Assembly (NCBI RefSeq): GCF_000327385.1
Contig: NW_008708458.1
Coordinates: 1,989,401-2,053,400, forward strand
DNA: 64,000 nucleotides
Direction: 5' to 3'
From: Lottia gigantea
Taxonomy: Eukaryota > Mollusca > Gastropoda > Lottiidae
Under the pieces are notes generated by a model that worked only from the letters and a program-made list of their open reading frames with translations, searched no databases and was not told the DNA's origin. Of this stretch, positions 38,339-48,967 are shown piece by piece (positions within the stretch are counted from its first letter, which is position 1; each line of letters starts with the position of its first letter). A program made the position numbers and the translations under genes.

Positions 38339-38580
38339 CTAGTAGGCTATAATTAAATGCAAAAACAAACTTTAACTCTTGCCTGAAGCTTTTGATTGGT
38401 TAAAACAACACGTGATAATGACTACCGGGATACCCCCAGCCTCGGAAGGCACTGAGGTCTATGGGATGAAAGTCAACCTGAGGTCTATCGGATGAAAGTC
38501 TAAATAAGAATGATATGTGGAATTTCCATCATTCTATTTAAGATGTGTCCCTGCATTTACATTTAATTATAGCCTACTAG
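38339..38580. mobile_element. 242-bp segment with perfect 21-bp inverted ends and a captured GPCR piece
   Basis: CTAGTAGGCTATAATTAAAT and one further base at 38339-38359 recur exactly in inverse at 38560-38580. Inside, 38366-38411 matches the TM1/loop 1 part of the local GPCR genes in antisense with 2 mismatches in 46 bases (TTGCCTGAAGCTTTTGATTG). A near-duplicate phrase GAGGTCTATNGGATGAAAGT also occurs twice (about 38453 and 38481). I find no clear target-site duplication; the flanks share only ATATT. Confidence 0.6.
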
Positions 38581-40440
38581 TATATTCATTGTTGATGTTA
38601 TTTAAAAATGCCGAGTGTGAGTTTCTTTTCATACACCCATAGCTTTTAACGATTGATGTCAATTTTTAATATAAATATCCAACAAAATGTAGTTATTCCC
38701 CTTTGGTCGCCCAGCCCTTCAGAAAATGGCGGTGTATAAAGAATTTTACCATCGAGAAGGGAACATCTGAGCGCTTAAGAAAATGATGGTCTATTCTTTG
38801 AAGGGAAGAAACTCCAACTTTGCCTTGCGTAGTAGGACTACAAATATTTTCTATTGGAAAGTTCAATAAAATATTCGTTAGGTTTGGTTATTAATTTGGG
38901 GCATATAAAGGTTTGGGAATTTGTTCTGACTGAGGGTGAAGTTTCATACCCTTGTCTTATAACAAGGATGAATTGTAGGATTGCTAACCCAAAGAGGCTG
39001 TTATATTGCTGTACTTTGGGTTTATTGATTTCCTACAATTCAAACTTGCTTGAAAGTAAATTGATTTATAAATGTATTGTAGTTCTATATTTTGAAATAT
39101 AAACTCGATCATCAGAATACAGAACAGAGTGAGAACAGAGGAGAACAGACACTCACAAAATGAAACAAAAAACTCAGCAAAATATCAAGATTTGCATTTT
39201 AATCATATTTAAACATCTTTATACACAATCATTGTTTTTGGAACCGTCGCAAACTCCGCTATGAACACGTGTGAAACATTTCAACTTTGATCACTAACTT
39301 TGACATCAGATATCCCAAATGAGCGCACAGAAAGTAGCAAGAATGATCGTATCACGAATACGGGTTTTGACATGGTCCCAAGGAAGTATGACGTATGGGG
39401 GTTTGGTTTGGACACGATGAACAGCAATATACTACCAAATATCTTCATGTACGGCATACAAACGGTCTTGGTCAGCGATTTTTGTCGCCAACTAGAGTCT
39501 TTTCAAGACAGGCTGCGTGCACACACGTTTTCCACTATGTCTATATAATCAAGTGCAGATCATGAAATTGAATGAAAATGAATCTGATTGTATGATGACA
39601 CTGAGTCTTGCAGAAGATAAAACAATCGACGGAAAACTGGTTTGGTATTATAATTCATTTTGGCAACGCGATAATCCTGTCATTGAACCGTTGCTACACG
39701 TGGAATTTTACTAAAGATTTGAGTCAGCGACAATGACTAGTTGTGTGCCCGCACCATAATAGTTATCATTCAACATTATCTACGTTTACAAGTGTTTTTC
39801 CAAGTTCATGTAGATAATGCCTACATACCATAAACAACAACACAATATAATAACGTCTTCTTCTCTTTAAACAAATTATATAAAAACATGGAGAAATTGA
39901 GTTATAAACATTAATGACGTATAGTATTCAAAAATGATAGTCATTATTGACATGAATATTTCGTTGTTATAAACATAGATGGATCTTCTGTTCATAATAA
40001 TCAGATTGTGCATCACACGATCTGTCGCCAACAAGGTACGTTATATAATTAATTATTCTTAATCATAGTCTAATAGGGTGCTAAAACAATCAGCGATAAA
40101 CGGCAATTATTTCAGTAATTTTGCTGCTCTAATCAATGAAAATTGATGAAGGTGTCTCTACATTATAATTGGAATAATTAAAATGGACATGATGTGTGGA
40201 AAATGGGAATTTTTGCCAGAACAGACTAATCTATACTAAACATAAATAAATTTCGAAAACAAGGGCTTAAATCCAACATTTTATGTAATTTGACTGAGTA
40301 TTCTTTCAATATTACTACATTTATAAAATGAAATTAATCATATTTACACACAGAAAAAATTTATCATTGAGCCTTTGGTTTTGCCACAACAACCGTTCAT
40401 CTAATATTTGACAAAGTCGCACTCGATCACGATATTATTA
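38581..40440. other. Spacer of the inverted duplication
   Basis: No gene is supportable. ORFs of 65-82 codons at 38854, 39300 and 39517 have no recognised domain, no splice partner and no homologue in the window. Not duplicated elsewhere in the window. Confidence 0.4.
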
Positions 40441-40630
40441 AAGGATGTTTGTAAAAAGGTTTTCTAAATATTTTATGTGTATCGGGGACAATGATAGCAT
40501 CAATTCGCACCATATCAATTTTTAATTAGACGTCCGTACATCGGATTAAAAATTGGAATTGTGCAAATGGATGCTATCAGTGTGCCTGATACAAATAGAA
40601 TATTTTAGAAAACCTCTTTACTATCGCTTA
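40441..40630. mobile_element. Family A MITE-like element (copy A3)
   Basis: Starts TTTGTAAAAAGGTTTTCTAA and ends TTTAGAAAACCTCTTTACTA; inner GTGTATCGGGGACAATGATA is the inverse of the right side (TATCAGTGTGCCTGATACA). A compact hairpin of about 190 bp. Its right part is shared with the left duplication arm at 38315-38340. Confidence 0.75.
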
Positions 40631-40868
40631 TTATTATAGTACCATGTTTCATCAAAATCAGGTCAAAACTGAAGCCTCTTTAAGAAATGTGGACGGACAA
40701 GGACAACAGAAATATTTCTATTATAAAATATATAATTTAGCTATATAAACCAATAAAACAAATTTAAAGTTAAATTATAAGTAACAATAATAATTTTGTG
40801 TGACGATTAACAGAAGGATAACGAAATTCACAATGTAAATATTGCACTGGTTTTTAATAAAGGACCAG

Positions 40869-41864
40869 CTATGGAACAGAGGACGAGTTGATAGCCATTA
40901 CGTTCAGATTATAGTGAGATTCAACCTGCCTCTGTTGACCTGCTGATTCTATCACAGAATTTCGCCGAAAGGTTTTGAAACACCTGACAAGTCTTTGATG
41001 ACAATCTTCGCGGTTTGTCTTTAATCTCCAGATATAGATTATAGGATTGATGATGCTGTTGGCCATCATGAGGATTAAGGAATGATAAGGTAAATTGTTA
41101 GCAAAATATTGAATCCTTGTTTCCCAATTCCACATTATCTGAATTAACGTTACAGTCATAGGAGTATAACATAGAATGTAAAGGAGCACAATAATCGCCA
41201 ACGTCATCAAATTCTTTTTATCACGTATCAAACCACTCACGTCTACGTCATCGGTTCCCGTGGTGGTGATGGTGGTTGACGTATGATGTATATCTTTTTC
41301 ATGCCGTCGAACAACTCTAGCAATATAGATATATATACAGGTCACTATAACGATACTGACTGAAAATAAAACAGTAACTAGAATATAACCCACCTTGCCC
41401 CCTGAAAGACCCAAACATTCGACTTTGACTTCCGCTTTAAATCCAATGACGACCATGATGATCATTTTAGTCACGGTTATCCAAGCGACATATGAATATG
41501 TCAGTTTCAATACGAGGAAACGATCGAAAGTTTGTAATAAAGTCATGCAGCTTGTTACAGATAGAAATCCAAAATACGTTATAACTCTCCAGTAACAAGA
41601 TGAGGAATTTTGAGTTTCAAGTAAATGTCCTAAAGGAACGTTTAAGTTTGAAACTCCAAATCCTAAATCAGTTAATAAATGACCAATGAAACAGGCTTTA
41701 ATCCTTGCCTGAAGCTTTTGATTGGTTAACACAACACCGAAGCTAAACACATTTAAGATAATAGTGACTAAAGATGGAATTAACACGGTGTAAAAATTTG
41801 TCATCTGAATCATGGTGCTATTCTGATCTGACAGACTGAAATTTTCATTCGTTCGTTGATTCAT
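40869..41864 (-). CDS. Rhodopsin-class GPCR copy 3, TM4 shortened
   Basis: An open frame of 331 residues on the minus strand. It keeps the class A landmarks of the copy at 30115: Asp in HLLTDLGFG, DRF, CYTP, NSIINPIIYIWR and a full C-terminal tail ending NSSSVP. Like copy 2, it lacks 15 codons in TM4 plus one codon in loop 2 (MVVIGFKAEVKVEC), so TM4 keeps only about 12 hydrophobic residues. The loss must predate the inverted duplication because both arms share it. The frame is otherwise intact, including the tail that is shifted in copy 2. A 3' splice site before the ATG (exon from 41882) suggests a 5' UTR intron. It could be a recently inactivated receptor, or a receptor-like protein with altered topology; the sequence alone does not decide. 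Confidence 0.7.
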   Translation of the reverse strand: MNQRTNENFSLSDQNSTMIQMTNFYTVLIPSLVTIILNVFSFGVVLTNQKLQARIKACFIGHLLTDLGFGVSNLNVPLGHLLETQNSSSCYWRVITYFGFLSVTSCMTLLQTFDRFLVLKLTYSYVAWITVTKMIIMVVIGFKAEVKVECLGLSGGKVGYILVTVLFSVSIVIVTCIYIYIARVVRRHEKDIHHTSTTITTTGTDDVDVSGLIRDKKNLMTLAIIVLLYILCYTPMTVTLIQIMWNWETRIQYFANNLPYHSLILMMANSIINPIIYIWRLKTNREDCHQRLVRCFKTFRRNSVIESAGQQRQVESHYNLNVMAINSSSVP

Positions 41865-42866
41865 TTATTCTTCAGTATAGGCTGAAATTATTAAAAACAC
41901 GGTTAAAATTCACAATCTGGATTCAACATAGTTAAAGTTTAAACTTGGAGTTTTAAAAAAATGAATAAATATCGAGTGACTCAGATAAAACTATAACACT
42001 TTTCATTTCAGGATTTTTCAGAAACTATCAAATTGATGATCATAATATTTCGACCTCATATTTTAAGGGAGATCAGAAATATTCTCACCAAATTGCAGCT
42101 TTATAGGTTGAACTATTTTAAAATAACAGCCTTTATAAAATCCATTGTCAAAAAGATAAGATTAGATGACAGCTATAATACTTAAGTGTTATCATTTGTT
42201 TCTAAGCCACCCGATATATACATAAAAAAATGTGATCCATATCGGATGGCATGAACAGCAATTTACAGATACAAAAAATCTATTACCTTTACTTGACGAT
42301 AATTTTCACTGTGTTGAATATTATATTCTTTCAATACTAGATCACCATTTCTCGTCCAAATCTCCTAACTTTTATTACGATGATGATGGTGTGTTTGTAA
42401 ATTATGAGAGGAAGAGTCCGGATGTCTTGTTTTTATATCATCATGTCTCTATTGATCTGTTTATTGATCGTGTAATTAAGCAGACTTCACCTGTCACAGA
42501 GTCGAAAGGTTGGATATGATTTTTCTTACCCATTTTAGGATCCCGGTATACAAAATAACTTTCTTCAAAAAGAACTTTAATATTGGCTCGGACTAGACGT
42601 TAACCAGTTCTAGTTGTGCCATAAAACTGTATCGATACATCAGACGGTATGAAGGCCCATATAAATATCTAATTGCATTATTTTCTATAATTTAGATCTT
42701 ATACAATTTCAATTTGTCCTGAAGGGTTTTAAACTTTCATCAATTTACTACCAATTTATTTGTATGCTGAAGAGTATAGAAGAGCAGTATGGAAAACCAA
42801 ATAGTCCTTACTGGTTAATTTCTACTGCTTCATTTGTTGTTCATTTTTGGCATTTGTTTACCAAAA

Positions 42867-43177
42867 TTAAAGGTACAGATGCGCAATAATTTTTACCAAT
42901 CGTACCTTAGTCTCAGAAACGAGAATTTGTTTTTGCTAAGCCAATCAGTAATTGTTTTCAGCTCACCGTTGAAATTTGAATTATCCGCGTTTGAAAGTTA
43001 GGAAGACGAGTCGCCATTTCTTGAGACACTCCGATCTATAGAAAAGACATCAGCAGAAATAGGAAAAGAAAATCCTAGAATTTTTAGAATTTTGTACATT
43101 CGTAGTACTTCTGAAGACTATTTACATATATTCAACACTCAAGTCAACCCCCCATAACGGCGCAACTATCCCTTTAA
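42867..43177 (+). mobile_element. Family B TTAA-flanked MITE-like element, best copy
   Basis: Begins TTAAAGGTACAGATGCGC and ends GCGCAACTATCCCTTTAA, so terminal inverted repeats of about 18 bases are bounded by TTAA on both sides. The body shares TTAGTCTCAGAAACGAGAAT, TTATCCGCGTTTGAAAGTTA and AGTACTTCTGAAGACTATTT with the copies at 29678 and 58129. It lies in the right-arm-specific insertion. Confidence 0.75.
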
Positions 43178-43299
43178 TATTCTGTTCATCAAAATCAGCA
43201 TTCGTTCTTTCAATCAATAATTTGTCGAGTAAAATTTGTTTATCTTAGGATTTTTCGTAGAGACTAATTTAGAAGAAGCGTCTTTGTTCAAATGTTAGG

Positions 43300-43430
43300 T
43301 CCAGTGTGCTACAGACTGTACATGCCAAAAGTCCCCTGACATTTCAAAAACGAGAAAGAGTAGACTAATAACGCTCTCGTGGCAAACTTTCGCTCATTCC
43401 TATAAATCTAATTGGCATTAATATAAGTGG
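43300..43430. mobile_element. SINE-like fragment
   Basis: GTGTGCTACAGACTGTACAT resembles GTGTACTACAGTCTGTGCAT in the SINE-like sequence at 62660-62880. Only this part is shared; the boundaries are guesses. Confidence 0.3.
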
Positions 43431-44189
43431 TCAGGGTGTCTATAGTTGTCAGATTATACAGATTTTGATAAAGAAAATCAAAAAGGTGATAACAATAAAA
43501 TTATCACTATCGGCCTTATATATTTTGATTTTTTTAATGTGGTATCTACTACAAAGTTGCAATTTAGTGAAAATATGTTTAGTATCTATATTGTTCTGAG
43601 GTAAGATAAGAATATTATGGTTTTAACAATGGATTTTTCGGAATAACTTTGATATATAAAGTGTTATCGTTATGTGTTATAAGGTTTAGATGTATTTTCA
43701 AAAATAATGTTTCTTTTGCCTTTAAGTTTATATTATACGTGTATAATATAAATTTGATAGTAGTATTTTTATTAATTATCTGTAACCTGCACCTGACGGC
43801 TGTTTCTGATTAGATTAAAGGGCTAGACCGGTTTTTTCAATGAGTTTTTGTGGTCTTCATCGTGATATACATAATTCTTCATGCCATCACGTAGAGGAAG
43901 ATGCCACTTACCTTCCGTGAAAGTTTCAACGTGAAAAATCCAAGGTTAAGTCACAATCGATAAAATAATTCTTAAACGGTTACTTAAGTATTTTAAATCT
44001 TGCGGCTCCATTTTTACTGTTTTTGAAAATAGTGATTATGAGAACTCAATTTTGATTTCATATTGAACCAATCAGCGTTAACAAAACATTTTTCCGACCG
44101 AAAGACTCGATGGAAAATAAAAGTAGCTTCGTTATTTTTATTTCTCATTATTACTTAATAAAATCAAAACGATCATGACTATTGGGATT

Positions 44190-44283
44190 TTCAAGCCCCA
44201 GGGAATTGACATGGAAATGAATTGTAACATTGTGCCTGGTAGGACCGGCTGAAATTGTTGCTTTCGTTGGTTTGTTGATCCAT
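44190..44283 (-). pseudogene. GPCR N-terminal fragment
   Basis: The minus strand from 44283 reads MDQQTNESNNFSRSYQ, against MNQQTNESNNFNMSYQ in the intact GPCR at 30115, and then diverges to a stop near 44191. No transmembrane segment follows. It lies just outside the right duplication arm. Confidence 0.8.
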
Positions 44284-45299
44284 TTTCAAGTTGATTGAAA
44301 AATCATAGATGAATTTTACAATCAGATATTGTAAAGTTAAGATCAATAAGAAAAAGGAATAAAAGATATAATCCACCCTTTTAAATCTGACTTAATGAAC
44401 ATTTTTTTTTTTTAAATCTCGAATTGCATTCGATTCAGATGATTGTGCTTTTAGTTGACCTCTAACTAGGTCACGACAAATTACCGTTAACAGCCGCACA
44501 CTTGCGGACAAAACGCGTCTTTCGATCGAACATGCCATTTATCTCCCGACCATGTCCGTTTTTATCTTAGGGCTATCGTGGTTTTTTCAGTAAGTGTGCG
44601 GTCTTAAAATATGTTCATTGGTTTCCGTTGTACATTTTTTATGTATACAGTAATTTTGCAATGTTTAAGGCAATAAATGGAAATCAAGTAAAAAAAAAAT
44701 AGAGGTCTTCTTATGTGCCAAGAAAGTTTCAAATATCATTGAGGGACAAAAGAAATGCTAATGACTACTGATAATAATCAACAAAAACTAATTATTTTAA
44801 TCTAATTAGAACCAGGCGCCATATGCCATATCAACTATTTAATAAAAGTAGTATCAGATGATGCCTAGAAATCATAAGTTAATAAATCACATTAATTAAT
44901 GTATCTTTCCTTGAGATATGAAATTTATTAGGTTGACGAATACGGTATATTTTACGTTTAATACACGTAAGCCACCGAGCCACAATTGGGTAAATTTATA
45001 TACCAATGGGTTGTTTTGAGTCGAGAATGAATTATGCCTGGGCTGATGACCAGTGTGTGCTCCGGACTTTAGTATTTCGTTTATTTATTGTACAGAAACC
45101 ATCTTACGGGTCACATATTACTACATGTGAGATCAATGGTGGCTAACTGCTATCGTGTCACAATCTACATCCCTAATTATTGACATATTAAAAATCATTT
45201 ATCGTAATAATTACCGAATCAAATTAAATATTGTGTGCACATCTGTGATAATGATATGAAAATCTGTCAATGGCTGACAGTGCTTAGAAAGTCATCGTT
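44284..45299. other. Non-coding AT-rich interval
   Basis: No gene, tandem array or recognised element. There are poly-T runs at 44402-44413 and a poly-A run near 44691. Confidence 0.4.
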
Positions 45300-46445
45300 A
45301 ACTGAATGATATGATATATGATAATATGATGTGCTACTATATGATACTTGTACGATATCTATGTGATATCAACGATACGATATTTATGTGATATTAACGA
45401 TATGATATCTATGTGATATTAACGATATGATATCTATGTGATTATAAGGATATGATATCTATGTGATATCAACGATATGATATATATGTGATATTAACGA
45501 TACGATATCTATGTGATATCAACGATACGATATCTGTGTTAAAGTGACTATGTGTAAAGATACGATATCTATGTGATATTAACGATACGATATCTATGTG
45601 ATATTAACGACATGATATCTATGTGATATTAAAGGTACGATATCTATGTGATATTAAAGATATGATATGTATGTGATATATTATGATATATGTGGTGATG
45701 TGTAATACCATCTGTGTGATATGTATGATATGATATTGATATAATATATATGATATGGTATTAATGTACATGTATACTATATATGATAGAATATCAATGT
45801 AATATATATGATAGAATATTAATGTAATATATAGGATATGATATTCGTGTAATATATAGGATATGATATGAATGTAATATATATGATATGATAATAATGT
45901 AAATATATGATATGATATTAATGTAATATGTATGATATGATAATAATGTAAATATATGATATGATATCCATGTAATATATATGATATGATATACATGTAA
46001 TATATGATATGATAATAATGTAGATATATGATATGATATTAATGTAAATATATGATATGATATTAATGTAAATATATGATATGATAATAATGTAAATATA
46101 TGATATGATATCCATGTGATATATATGATAGAATATTAATGTAATATATAGGATGCGATATTAATGTAATATATATGATATGATATCCATGTAATACGAT
46201 ATTAATGTAATATATATGATATGATATTCATGTAATATATGATATGATATTCATGTAATATATATGATATGATATTCATGTAATATATATGATATTCATG
46301 TAATATATGATAAGATATTCATGTAATATATATGATATTCATGTAATATATATGATATTCATGTAATATATATGATATTCATATAATATATGATAAGATA
46401 TTCATGTAATATATGATATGATATTCATGTAATATATGATATGAT
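45300..46445. repeat. AT-rich compound minisatellite
   Basis: Left part (about 45300-45690): units of about 25 bp with GATATCTATGTGATATTAAC. Right part (about 45700-46445): shorter, irregular units built from ATATATGATATGATATTAAT and GTAATATATGATATGATATT. Open frames on the minus strand (YHIYYI-type) are artefacts of the array. Confidence 0.92.
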
Positions 46446-47225
46446 ATTTTTTATATATTATTTTACCGTTTAAAAGCGGCTCACCTACAGTATTATATAC
46501 AGAACAATTCCTGAATTCAAATTATATGAAGTTTATTTTGGGTTTCCTGACGTAATTTTAATAAAAAAAATATTCAAATGCATTAATTTACGCTTACAAT
46601 CAGGTCTATAGAGAGGTGTGAATTATTGTCTTCTGTAACTGAATGTTGAAAACATGGTAGGTAGGTAGGTAGGTAGATGACAAGTTAACGTTCGCTTCCA
46701 GCGTATGCGGATATCGCAAACTAGGTAGTTGTTGGTAGTCGTAGTAGTTGGTAGTTGGATTGGTGTTGAAAACATAAAAAAAATGGGCCTTTATAGCTCC
46801 CACAAAGAAATACATTGGCTAAATGACAGTTTTCTGTGGTTATACAATATCATAGGTAACATACATATAAGTATAAATATTAACTTTTGCAATGATTGGA
46901 ATACATGACAACTCAGCACAGCTTGAACTCAAAGACTATCCGGACCAATTATTAACTAGTAATTAATCACTTTGATATGAACGTCTAAATGGATTAGTTA
47001 CGATGAATTAAACAGATTAATATTAAAAACCAAGGATCAATAAGATCTACTAATTAAGTAATTATCCTAAGTAACTCATAATGAAAATATTTATGAACAA
47101 AATAAACAATTATCTGTACAAAGGCAGCATAAAAAAACGTTTAAAAATGAGATCTTAAACGTAAGATGTCGGCCAAACTAAAAGATACTGTCTCACATCA
47201 ACTGGTTCTGGAGATTTTAGCGGGA
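46446..47225. other. Non-coding interval between minisatellites
   Basis: It holds a GTAG microsatellite at 46656-46676. I see no gene. Confidence 0.4.
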
Positions 47226-48965
47226 GGAGCATATTCCTCAAGGCGCATAATGTTATTCCCCACGGTGCATAATGTATATTCCCCAAGAAGCATAATGTAT
47301 ATTCCCCAAGGAGCATAATGTATATTCCCCAAGGAGCATAATGTATATTCCTCAAGGAACATAATGTATATTCGCCAAGGAGCATAATGTATATTCCTCA
47401 AGGAGCAAAATGTATATTCCCCAAGGAGGATAATGTATATTCTTCAAGGAGCATAATGTATATTCTTCAAGGAGCAAAATGTATATTCCCCAAGGAGCAT
47501 AATGTATATTCTTCAAGGAACATAATGTATATTCTTCAAAGAGCATAATGTATATTCCTCAAGGAGCATAATGTATATTCCTCAAGGAGCATAATGTATA
47601 TTCTTCAAGGAGCATAATGTATATTCCCCAAGGAGCATAATGTATATTCCTCAAGGAGCATAATGTATATTCCTCAAGGAACATAATGTATATTCTTCAA
47701 AGAGCATAATGTATATTCCTCAAGGAGCATAATGTATATTCCTCAAGAAGCATAATGTATATTCCTCAAGGAGCATAATGTATATTCCTCAAGGAGCATA
47801 ATGTATATTCCCCAAGGAGCATAATGTATCTTCCTCAAGGAACATAATGTATATTCCCCAAGGAACATAATGTATATTCCCCAAGGAGCATAATGTATAT
47901 TCCTCAAGGAACATAATGTATATTCCCCAAGGAGCATAATGTATATTCCCCAAGGAGCATAATGTATCTTCCCCAAGGAACATAATGTATATTCTTCAAG
48001 GAACATAATATATATTCTTCAAGGTGGATAATGTATATTCCCCACGGTGCATAATGTATATTCCCCAAGGAGCATAATGTATATTCCCCAAGGAGCATAA
48101 TGTATATTCCCCAAGGAGCATAATGTATATTCCTCAAGGAACATAATGTATATTCTTCAAGGAACATAATATATATTCTTCAAGGTGGATAATGTATAAT
48201 CCCAAAGGTGCATAAAGCATATTCCCCAAGGAGCATAATGTATATTCCTCAAGGAGCATAATGTATATTATTCAAGGAACATAATGTATATTCTTCAAGG
48301 AGCATAATGTATATTCTTTAAGGAACATAATGTATATTCCTCAAGGAGCATAATGTATATTCCCCAAGGAGCATAATGTATATTCTTCAAAGAGCATAAT
48401 GTATATTCCTCAAGGAGCATAATGTATATTCTTCAAGGACATAATGTATATTCCTCAAGGAGCATAATGTATATTCACCAAGGAGCATAATGTATATTCT
48501 TCAAGGAGCATAATGTATATTCTTCAAGGAGCAAAATGTATATTCCCCAAGGAGCATAATGTATATTCTTCAAGGAACATAATGTATATTCTTCAAAGAG
48601 CATAATGTATATTCCTCAAGGAGCATAATGTATATTCCTCAAGGAGCATAAAGTATATTCCTCAAGGAGCCCAATGTATATTCTTCAAGGAACATAATGT
48701 ATATTCCTCAAGGAGCATAATGTATATTCCCCAAGGAGCATAATGTATATTCCTCAAGGAGCATAATGTATATTCCTCAAGGAACATAATGTATATTCTT
48801 CAAGGAACATAATGTTTATTCCCGAGGGGCATAATGTATATTCTTCAAAGAGCATAATGTATATTCCTCAAGGAACATAATATATATTCTTCAAAGAGTA
48901 TATTTTTTAAGGAGCATAATGTTTATTCTTCAAAGAGCATAATGTTTATTATTATAGGAGCATAA
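47226..48965. repeat. 23-bp minisatellite, about 75 copies, abutting a stop codon
   Basis: Units read ATAATGTATATTCCCCAAGG plus AGC, with CCTC, CTTC and AACAT variants. A longer period of about 161 bp (seven units) is visible: the rare GGTGGATAATGTATA variant, preceded by an ATATATATTC unit, recurs at about 48022 and 48183. The array ends at 48965, two to three bases before the TAA (48970-48968) of the minus-strand GTPase gene, so the transcript of that gene must run straight into it. Confidence 0.95.
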
Positions 48966-48967
48966 GG

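Larger units (their letters stand above)
35370..38340 (+). repeat. Left arm of large inverted duplication
   Basis: This stretch matches 40600-44165 in reverse complement, including the GPCR coding region, about 300 bases upstream and about 300 bases downstream of it, and an outer block (35370-36131 against 43440-44165). Homology is interrupted here by a LINE fragment at 36132-36745 and in the other arm by an unrelated 1.2-kb insertion. The inner boundary falls inside a family A MITE remnant, exactly where a 21-bp TIR begins at 38339. Confidence 0.85.
40600..44165 (-). repeat. Right arm of large inverted duplication
   Basis: Reverse complement of 35370-38340. Matching blocks are 40600-42200 (GPCR and flanks) and 43440-44165 (outer block with ACCTGACGGCTGTTTCTGAT). 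Between them, about 42200-43440 has no counterpart in the left arm and holds a family B element (42867-43177) and a SINE-like fragment near 43300. Confidence 0.85.

Noticed and set aside
39300-39714. Two overlapping plus-strand ORFs of 82 and 65 codons
   Set aside because: Balanced composition but no known domain, splice partner or duplicate; compatible with chance in AT-rich spacer.
42232-42519. 95-codon plus-strand ORF (HEQQFTDTKN... YYDDDGVFVNYE)
   Set aside because: It looks somewhat protein-like, but there is no recognised motif and no flanking exon; it lies in an insertion specific to one duplication arm, so I cannot support a gene.
45619-48167. Repetitive minus-strand ORFs (YHIYYI and EEYTLCSLRNIHYAPWG types)
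   Set aside because: Read-through of AT-rich and 23-bp minisatellites; several frames are open at once and there is no splice or start context.
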